NCBI GenBank assembly: GCA_036245525.1
Contig: BTPG01000004.1
Location: forward strand, 164,343,669 to 164,407,668
DNA length: 64,000 nt
Reading direction: 5' to 3'
Origin: Semisulcospira habei
Lineage: Eukaryota; Mollusca; Gastropoda; Semisulcospiridae
Both the position numbers and the translations under genes were made by a program. Shown here piece by piece: positions 56,250 to 64,000 of this stretch (positions within the stretch are counted from its first letter, which is position 1; each line of letters opens with the position of its first letter). The notes beneath the pieces are model-generated. The model saw only the letters and a list, made by a program, of their open reading frames with translations, made no database searches and was not told the DNA's origin.

Positions 56250-57120
56250 ACACATATAAACTACGCATCGACGGTGTGGGACTGTTGCAGTCGTGATGTC
56301 CAGTGACTTAAAAAGACTAAATTCTTTACATAAGAGAATGGCAAAATTAATTCTTCCCAACCCGCACTTGACGACTGAGGAAAAACTCGGTAAAGCTGGA
56401 TTCCTACCTCTTCAAAATCCTTTTAAATAAAGGGGTACTGATGTTTAAAGCCGGTGTGGAGCCATAGCGCTCCAGAATATCTAACAGAGTTGTTTAAAAA
56501 AATCAGATTCCTGCTATGGGAATATGAAAGGTCTTTATATTGTTCCAAAACCCCGAATAGATATATTTAAATCTACTTTGTCATTTGCGGTGTCACACTG
56601 TGGAACTCACTCCCACATTACCTCTTTTCAAGACAAGTCTTTATAGATATCTGACATCAGTCAAATAATAATTTATTCGTAGACACACGAATGTACGTGT
56701 ATATTCTAACAATCATGTCTGTGTGTGTGTGTGTGCGTGAACGCGCGAATGAGTGCGTTTGTGCGCGTATGCCGCGTGTGTTTGTGTTTAGTGGACTATA
56801 TATTTTGTATCAATGTGCTTTGATGTCCCTCAGTGTTTTATGTATATATTGTACTTAGCTAGTCGTAGTTGTACTGAGCAACAGCAGGTACGAAAAAATG
56901 ACATAGTCACTGACTGTGTTAATATCTTCACCATTTAAAATACAGATTCATTGTCTCTCTCTCTCCCCACAAACACACGTCACTTTAGTTTAATCGTGCT
57001 GAAAGTGTTTATTATCGTTTTGGGTGTGTGTATATGTGTACATTTTGTATTTGTACGGTTTGCACTCTTTGTTTTCCTTGTTACTATTTGGAAAAAAAAG
57101 CATCAATAAAATAAAATTTA
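56250..57120 (+). pseudogene. Degenerate LINE 3' end, second copy
   Basis: 56250-56650 parallels 26085-26460 (ataaactacgcatcgacggt, catagcgctccagaatatct) with many frame breaks. It then continues into 3' untranslated sequence ending in an A-rich tail at about 57100-57130. Confidence 0.7.
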
Positions 57121-57129
57121 AAAAATATA

Positions 57130-57345
57130 TAAAACGCATTCAGCCCCAACACACCACAGCAAGACATAGATCGAGCATGATAGTTCAAGGCTGGGTGGTG
57201 TCAGAATAGCTTGGCGCCTATAGGCTCCAAGCTATTCTGGCACCACCCTTGAACTATCATGCTCGATCTGTCTCTAGAATTGTAATACAGTCCTTGAGAG
57301 GGCAACTTCAGAATGTGGGGGATTTCAGTTCTGTGATATAATGTG
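57130..57345. mobile_element. Hairpin MITE copy E
   Basis: About 216 bp. Very good hairpin: atagatcgagcatgatagtt ... aactatcatgctcgatctgt with centre ttggcgcctataggctccaa. The right flank is ttaa at 57346-57349. Confidence 0.82.
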
Positions 57346-57349
57346 TTAA

Positions 57350-57820
57350 GTGCCAATTGTGCTAAAATGAGCTGTTTTACTGAGCTCCTATGATCTGCTG
57401 ATTTTGCCTGTACAGTCGTGAAAAGTTGGTCACGGGTCTGTATCATCTGAAATAATATTGATTCTTTTCACTTTAGTGATCGTACAGATCGAAAGGACCA
57501 ATTTCATTCAGTACTTTGTGTTTGATATGATTGTTTTTCTTTGACTTTAGTTTAAAGTAATAAACTTTGATAGATAAATAAGATACTCAGTCGTGGATAC
57601 CATACAAATTTGCAAAAAGTAAACTATATATATTCAGAAAGTTTTGTTTTGTTTTAAAGTTACCCCAAATCGGTGCTCCATGTGTATGGAATCATTGTTG
57701 TACACTGTACCGGACAGCTGTGGTGATATTGTTACTTTTGTAGAAGCCTATTGTTCTAGATTTCGCTGCTTATTATGTTAAAAGGTGGGATTGCTGATGT
57801 TTGTGTTGCTGGCATTTTTT
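57350..57820. other. Unannotated stretch
   Basis: No feature supported. Ends in the polypyrimidine tract and acceptor of the next exon. Confidence 0.4.
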
Positions 57821-57822
57821 CA

Positions 57823-58213
57823 GAGCAAGTGTCTCGCAAGATTGACTCTCTGAAAGCTTATTTATGCCCCATGTTGTAGGTTTATTTAATGTATTTGACC
57901 GGCTGGCGACATACATTCAATTTTCTGTTTAGTTTTTTTTTTTTTTTTTTTTTTTTCACAAGCAGTGCAGGCACGTCCTGAGAAAGCCTTGTTGCTGTCG
58001 GGACGTTAAGCAATGTACAATCAATCAATCAATCTCTGAAAGCTTGCTACAGAAAAATCAAGAGTCGGAAAAGAACAACAGGTGCCCCCGCAAGCCAACG
58101 CAAACAGTGGGCCCTGTTTGACAAGATCCACTCCTTTTATGGTTCCACGAATTACATGGGAGCAGGGGTAGTGCGGAGCATTTGCCCCGGGACTCTCAAT
58201 CTCAGAGTTTTCT
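57823..58213 (+). pseudogene. Myb/SANT-like exon split by a SINE
   Basis: After acceptor gcattttttcag the frame reads QVSRKIDSLK. It is interrupted by 57862-58033, and resumes SLKACYRKIKSRKRTTGAPA then QWALFDKIHSFYG. It ends at a donor gtaagt (58214). The two pieces join in frame when the SINE and one copy of its 13-bp duplication are removed. The layout (K+ spacing, aromatic W/F, FYG) resembles the second half of Myb/SANT-like DNA-binding domains found in transcription factors and Harbinger-associated proteins. That family call is inference. With the SINE in place the exon cannot encode the domain, unless the insertion is polymorphic or spliced around. No further exons found. Confidence 0.55.
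57862..58033 (+). mobile_element. SINE family 3, 3' fragment inside an exon
   Basis: 5'-truncated SINE (gccccatgttgtaggtttat to gtacaatcaatcaa) flanked by tctctgaaagctt at about 57848-57860 and at 58034-58046. T-tract of about 25 bp within. Confidence 0.85.
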
Positions 58214-58622
58214 GGTAAGTTTGGTGATGTTTCAATTTACTATTGGCAGTTGACTGTTAACATTTGAAGTACACCTGTTGATTTTAAGATACCAGCACCC
58301 CTTTAACTGCTTTTTAGTTTTTTGTGCTCAAGATTGTGAAGGCAGGCTCAGTGTTTAGATTTGTCGGTTCAGTATGTATTTGTGATCTTTTCAAGTAGAA
58401 CAGATAATGTCATGATTGATTTACAAGCAGTGTTTGAGGGAAAACAGACACACACACACTCACCATTTGCACTAATAGTAAAAGCCACATAAATCATCTT
58501 AAAGTTTCTATATAGATTTATTAAACCATCACCAAATAAATACGCACAGACAAAATTCATTGATTTCAAATTTTTCTTAGATTATAACTCCTCTCTCTCG
58601 GTCTCTCGTTTGCTATCTTCAA

Positions 58623-59020
58623 TGATTGATTGATTGTACATTGCTTAACATCCCGACAGCAACAAGGCTTTCTCAGGACGTGCCTGCACTGCTTGTGAAA
58701 AAAAAAAAAATAATAAACAGAACATTGAATGTATGTCGCCAGCCGGTCAAATACGTTAAATAAACCTAACACATGGGGCCTAAATAAAGCTAAGACCATT
58801 TAGCAACACACATCCAATATCAAGAGCTACAGGCAGTGCAGACAGTAGGGAGAGTTTTAAAAAGGCAAATACAGGTGAATGGACAAAGGGTAGACAGAAA
58901 CACATGCCCCAGAATAGAGAGAAAAACCCACCCTGTGGGGTTGACCAGGGTGACCCTGGGAACTAAAAAATACCTAACCCCACCCAAGTCCCCCAGGGCA
59001 GACCCAGGTGGGGGGCTATC
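58623..59020 (-). mobile_element. SINE family 3, full-length-like copy
   Basis: Minus-strand counterpart of 25622-26010, with the tail on the left (tgattgattgattgtacatt) and the head ending at about 59015 (cccccagggcagacccaggt). Confidence 0.82.
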
Positions 59021-60121
59021 TTCAAGATTGATTTTCAAGCAGCGTTTCAGAAGAAACAGATACACAAACATACAAACTGTTATGAAAAAATTGTGTAACG
59101 GGGTAGTAGACATGCATGAAATGAGGTCACTCAACGTCAAACACAGGGGTCGCAGTGACATGTCTTTATTAACTAAAGTAACTGAAGAAACAACGCCCAA
59201 GAATAAACAATGGCGCAACATTAGACATTCTTTGATGGTACATATGCGACTTCTGGTGATTTTTAAAGCTACTAACCATGGCAGTCTGTCAGCTGTATGC
59301 TTTTCAATATCAAACAATATGATAAATGTTAAAGTCAAATAACCATTAACATAGCCTCAGCATGTCCTCATGTGAAGTATCAAAGAAGACAGCAAGTCAA
59401 TTCAACGCAGACGGATAAATATTAAGTATAAATCAACGCAAAAGAAACAAAGGTAACTAATTACTATTATACTGTATGCATGGCCACCCAAACTATGAGT
59501 AAGCAAAACATCAAATATCAATACTAAATCAGAGGACAGAACCAGGAGAGCATGCAACACAGCTGTTTCCGCAGTTTGGCCACTTAGTTTGTTCCAGGCG
59601 AGCCGAGAAACTGGGTCACAAGTGGTGCTGGCGCGGCGAGGCCAGCGAGTCTCGCAGTCGTCAGGCTAGCTGATAAGCGGGCTTCCTGCTAGGCGCAGTA
59701 CAGCAGGGAAATGACTACCTTTTGTTTTTCATGACTTTCTTATTAACTGTTCAAGTGTGTGATGCAAAACTTTGTTTGTTTAAAAGCGGACATTCTGCCC
59801 AACACACTGACGCCAAACACACTATAGTTGTGACAAACCAGTAGCCAGCAGGATAAGGTGGAAATAAAGAGAAAAAAAAAACCGATTTCACTGTCTGTGT
59901 AGTGTTTTTTCACAAAATAGACGAAGTTCCAACATCAATAACACAAATCAAAACGGACTTGCATGTGCTAGAAGTAACATGCCTAGAGTAAGTATGACTT
60001 ACCAGATCAGAGATACCGTGGAAGGGGCCGGAGAGCGGAGGGTGATAATGAGGTCACTGTTAATGCCAGTACTCTCACAGGCACAGAGCAGTAGCACGGA
60101 TATGTCAACACTGGACACAGT

Positions 60122-60337
60122 TCTTTGGCACTACTTTCAGTTTTACTCCAACACCCTACAGCAGGAGATGGATCGACCATGGTATTTCAAGGGTAGTGCC
60201 AGATTAGCTTGGTGACATCAAGCACAAAGCTAATCTGGCACTACCCTTGAATTATCTTGGTCAATCCATCTACTACAACTGTTACTCAGTCGTTTAGTCG
60301 ATGACACCTCCAAAATTTGGGAAATGAAGCCTTTGTG
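60122..60337. mobile_element. Hairpin MITE copy F
   Basis: Hairpin gcaggagatggatcgaccat ... attatcttggtcaatccatc with centre agcttggtgacatcaagc. The right flank is ttaa at 60338-60341. The left end is diverged. Confidence 0.75.
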
Positions 60338-60344
60338 TTAAACA

Positions 60345-61560
60345 GGTTAAAGAAAACTGTTGTGTGGTAAACAAGATAATCTCACTCTAGGTTAGTTTCT
60401 CAGGACTAAAATGTTTAATCTGGAAGAGTCTGCTTTGAACATGAACGGACCACAACAGAATAAAGAAATTCAATACACCTATGCACATCAGTCTGCTTGG
60501 CACACCAAAACCTCCTCCGACAGCAACTGCGACCAACTTTGTGATTAAGAAATAAAAGATTAGCTTAATTGTCTGACACTGAGAAAGCGGTAGAAATTTG
60601 ATGGTGTGATATAAAAAAAACAAAAAAACACTGCCGCGTGTGTGTGCAACGAAAGCATAACAATCACCAGATTCCATTTACTCTTTTCTTTTCTTCAGTT
60701 GACACTAGTGCCATGTGTTCTGAGTAATTTGAGCTTCTCTGCTTCCGTTTGCAAGCTGTATGTCCTGCTCTTTAGAATGTTTATTGCTGCATGCGTCTCT
60801 TCGCCTCCCTGCTCACCATGAAGTGCCAGTCCAAAGCCCCATTGTGCGATAAAGCCTGCACAGTGGCACTCAAGTATGTGTTGTTTTGGGATTATCTTTA
60901 ATGCCCTGTCCTCATGGAGATTTATCCCATAACACGTCTGTATCATTTGTTCATATCATATTTACTTCATGATATGGCCTGTTTTTTTGTCATACCTTTT
61001 TCTTGACCTCCTTCCAGTTCGACACAGAGAATTGAGTCTATATTCATGGACACTGACAGTATGTGAGGTGTCCTCCATTTTCACAATCAACACCATTTAA
61101 ATTGATGCAAACTCTCACTTAAACATACGTTATGACTAATAATAGGTCCTTTAGCTAGAAAGGGACTAAACAAAAAGTCACGTTCATTTAGCAAACACTC
61201 CTCTGTCACAAAAGCAGAAAACGCACAAGAGAGTATGACTATTCCGGTGACTGACTGCCTGAATGTTTTTATCCCACTAAAAACCTTACAACAAGAATCT
61301 CTAGTTGTGGATGAAACTAATCAGTAATGCTAATAGCAAGGAATGCGGCATCTTGGATACCACTTGACTTCTGGCTATCGTGATCTCATAATTCCTTCTC
61401 TGCTCCCATGGACCTCTCGGCCACTGACAAACCAGACCATTAATTAGTGTCAGTATGTCTGCAGTCTTGTTAACTATGTACAAAAATGTAATGTCTATGT
61501 GATATGCCATAGAAAAACAATATGGTGAGAAAAAGACTTAATGAAATACATGAAAGAAAT
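60345..61560. other. Unannotated interior of the composite
   Basis: A/T-rich, no ORF with recognisable domain and no repeat matched elsewhere in the window. Confidence 0.4.
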
Positions 61561-62329
61561 GATAACATTGATCCGTACTACTGCTTCGTGTCTGCGACCG
61601 AGAGTACTGGCACTACTAACAGTGACCTCATTATCACCCTCCGCTCATACGTCATACTTACTCTAGGCCTTTAACTTTTAGCTCATGCAAGTCCATTTTG
61701 ATGTAGTTTGTATCGTATTTGTGTTATTGATGTTGGAACTTTATCTATTTTGTGAAAAAAACTCAACACAGACAGTGAAATCGTTTTTTTCCTCTTTATT
61801 TCCACCTTATCCTGCTGGCTACTGGTTTGTCACAACTATAGTGTGTTTGGTGTCAGTGTGTTGGGCAGAATGTCCGCTTTTAAACAAACAAAGTTTTGCA
61901 CCACACACTTGAACGGTAAATAAGAAAGTCATGAAAAACAAAAGGTAGTCATTTTTCCTGCTGTACTGCGCTTACAGGAAGCCCGCTTATCAGCTAGCCT
62001 GACAGCTGAGAGACTGGCTGGCCTCACCGCGCGAGCACCACTTGTGACCCAGTTTCTCGGCTCGCCTGGAACAAACTAAAGGGCCACTTCTAGCGCTGGG
62101 CCAAACAGCCGTGGCAATAAAGAATATAATACTATTTTATTAATACTAGGCACCGAGCAAAAGCAATCGCCCAAAATCTTTTTAGCATTCATTCCCCATC
62201 CACAGTCATACACAATGACAACAGTCTCATACATCCGCTATACCAGGTCAGTTGCACACTCTCAGGCAACAAAAGAAGGGGAAGGGGGATCCTAAGCACC
62301 ATAATACCTTTACTGGCCCGCAGAAGTGC

Positions 62330-62690
62330 AGTGTGTTGGTCTGCGATCTCGGACCACGCAACACTAGGCCAGAGGATGCAAAATCACATACCAGCACCCG
62401 AAAAGTTCTCACAATACCTGGGTGGTCCAAGTGCACTCATCTGCAATTCCGGACTCCACGACTCCAGGCCGCAAGATGCCAAATCACAGATCAGCACATC
62501 AAAGTAACTAGTCTGGTGGGCAAGCTCGTGTGGTCATCTGTGATTCCGGACCGAACAACTGTAGAGCACACGATGCAAAATCACAGACCAGCACAACAGT
62601 GAGATAACTCATTTACTCAGTCTGGCTAGCTCTAACATGTCAATCTGCTATTCCGGACCCCGCCGACTCTAGGCCGCCAGATGCAGTTCA
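62330..62690. repeat. ~100-bp degenerate tandem repeat, four units
   Basis: Units start with tctgcaattccggac-like sequence at about 62339, 62440, 62536 and 62643. Each carries gccgcaagatgc-like and aaatcacagaccagcac-like parts. Divergence between units is high. Confidence 0.8.
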
Positions 62691-62699
62691 CAACCGATT

Positions 62700-63550
62700 T
62701 AATTGAAGAGTTCCTCACGCGAATGTTTACCTTTGTATATTTTATTGTTTGGGTACATTCACATTTGTGTGCTCACTCCGAGTTCATCCATGCTGTACTT
62801 CAATTCATTTTAACAACTCTCTATTATCTGTACAAAAAAAATTGTGTGACCGGGTACACCCGGCTCTCATAACCCATCTGATGTAACTGTGGTTTTTTGC
62901 ATCACGACTTTAAAGAATTTTACTTGTTTGCAAAAGTGGTGTGTATTTTTATTCAGTTGTTTTCCTTAAATGTAAGGTCTCGCAATGTATTGCTTTCAGT
63001 GATGCCTGCGTTAGTCCGACCCCTCGGCTTACTTTTATGACTACTAGGTATTCAGCATCTGTTCAGGGGACGCAACCTCGTCGGGTGCCTCGTGGTTTTG
63101 TTCTAGCGTCGGTGCCTACAATGGCGATAATTAGCTTGTGTTTGTGACTAGGCATTTTAAGTCGAATATCTCTTCAATGCCTGTACCGATTGTTTTAAAC
63201 CAAGATCCGTAAGATTCAGCATGATAGTCACTTTCATTGTCCAATTTATTTCTAGTCCGATCGATTTTGGGTTAAACATTATTTGGGATTTTGCACCTTT
63301 TACATCGACCAGGTCCTTGGAGAAAAGTCCTTTAAAAATTCATAATTAATTTTAGCCGTCCTTAATCGAATCAATGTTTGATACTAGTGAAATTACAATC
63401 GCGGCTTTTTTGTTAGTAACAAACCGCAAGTTTCTAGGTCTGGTAGAATCTGAGCTATGGTCAGTAAACCGAGTGTGGACAAACATAAATTTCAGCATTT
63501 CTGCCCCAACAGCACCGAGTTCTGTAAGCAGTCGAGTGATGCTTGCTTTG
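62700..63550. other. Unannotated stretch
   Basis: No gene supported. One short hairpin gaccgggtacacccggctc near 62847-62866. Confidence 0.4.
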
Positions 63551-63610
63551 CGGCCCGCGCGCGCCCTATATAAAGCCTCGCACACAGCGTAGCATTCATT
63601 CACCTCTGAG
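63540..63610 (+). promoter_or_regulatory. TATA-type promoter candidate
   Basis: gcggcccgcgcgcgccctat then ataaagcc: a good TATA box (ctatataaag at 63567-63576) beneath a GC-rich block. Initiation would fall near 63598-63606 (gcattcattc). No recognised coding sequence follows before the window ends, so it may belong to a gene or retroelement that continues beyond it. Confidence 0.4.
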
Positions 63611-64000
63611 CTGGGCACTGATCACTTGTGCCATGTGAACCTCCATTTTGTGCGCGAATTTTGAACTGCACCCTTGCAAGACTGAATATGTGAAGGACTC
63701 CTGTGCTGGGTTTTTGCCTCTGCACTGCTTTAGTACTTGGTACAACAAACAAATGTCATAGCGACCTCTTTGTTGACTCCTCCGTCACATGCCTCTGGGG
63801 CCTGTCACCCAAAATCATTTCTTGTACCACCCACCCGGTTACAATCGCATGCCATGATCAAGCAAGCCCTACAATTGTGAACAGGCACAAGAAGCAAGAA
63901 CAAAGGTACAAGGGTCAACACTGGTTGAGGTCAGACTACCAATACTTTCAAACTTTTTCATTTTGCCAAGGCACAGCTCCTTCGTTCATGAAGTAGTCCT

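Larger units (their letters stand above)
59584..62080. mobile_element. Composite with ~0.5-kb terminal inverted arms
   Basis: The left arm 59584-60105 and right arm about 61562-62080 are inverse copies (for example ggcgagccgagaaactgggt versus acccagtttctcggctcgcc). Ends are ttagtttgttcc and ggaacaaactaa. ggccac stands just outside both ends. The 1.45-kb middle has no transposase and contains MITE copy F. Could be a non-autonomous TIR transposon or two inverse copies of one repeat. Confidence 0.7.

Noticed and set aside
58820..59342. 168- and 172-aa ORFs on both strands
   Set aside because: Mostly translation of SINE family 3 plus flank; the same peptide pieces occur at 25535-25840 for the same reason.

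Overview
The window looks like gene-poor, repeat-rich nuclear DNA of an invertebrate animal, most likely a mollusc. The evidence is GT-AG introns, tRNA-headed SINEs, several non-LTR retrotransposon clades, Penelope-like elements, a Ty3/Gypsy element with a SCAN-type gag, and long (AT)n, (GT)n and (CT)n microsatellites. The species assignment is inference. I see no bacterial operons, CRISPR arrays or rRNA.

Layout. 1-4735: 57-bp satellite array. 4823-10419: one insertion made of two 5'-truncated Penelope-like elements joined as inverted arms. 10.4-20.7 kb: microsatellites, SINEs, a 34-bp minisatellite, several hairpins and a perfect 62-bp palindrome. 20.9-24.4 kb: candidate exons of a host gene with an HMG-box-like segment and a W/E-rich terminal exon. 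21.5-28 kb: intronic and intergenic tandem repeats, fold-back elements, a SINE and degenerate LINE pieces. 29.9-45.9 kb: a stack of nested transposons. An unclassified 1.1-kb repeat contains a tRNA-SINE, which contains a LINE. That LINE contains a Gypsy element, which contains an I-type LINE with a SINE fragment at its tail. The empty sites and target-site duplications can be read at most levels.

46.4-56.05 kb: the one well-supported host gene, a four-exon TMEM205-like membrane protein on the + strand, with promoter-like sequence and a poly(A) signal. Its introns carry a LINE, Penelope fragments, hairpin MITEs and a SINE. 57.8-58.2 kb: a Myb/SANT-like exon split by a SINE. 59.6-62.1 kb: a composite flanked by inverted ~0.5-kb arms. 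The end holds a ~100-bp degenerate tandem repeat and a TATA-type promoter candidate.

How the parts relate. Almost all coding potential outside the TMEM205-like gene belongs to mobile elements. The I-type LINE (ORF2 fully open) and the Gypsy element (LTRs about 1-2% different by eye) look youngest. A palindromic MITE of ~210 bp with TTAA-like flanks recurs six times. No wholly new molecular system is demonstrated. The most unusual items are the nested stack, the Gypsy copy with protease and integrase but no reverse transcriptase, the inverted Penelope dimers with target-site duplications, and the hairpin families.
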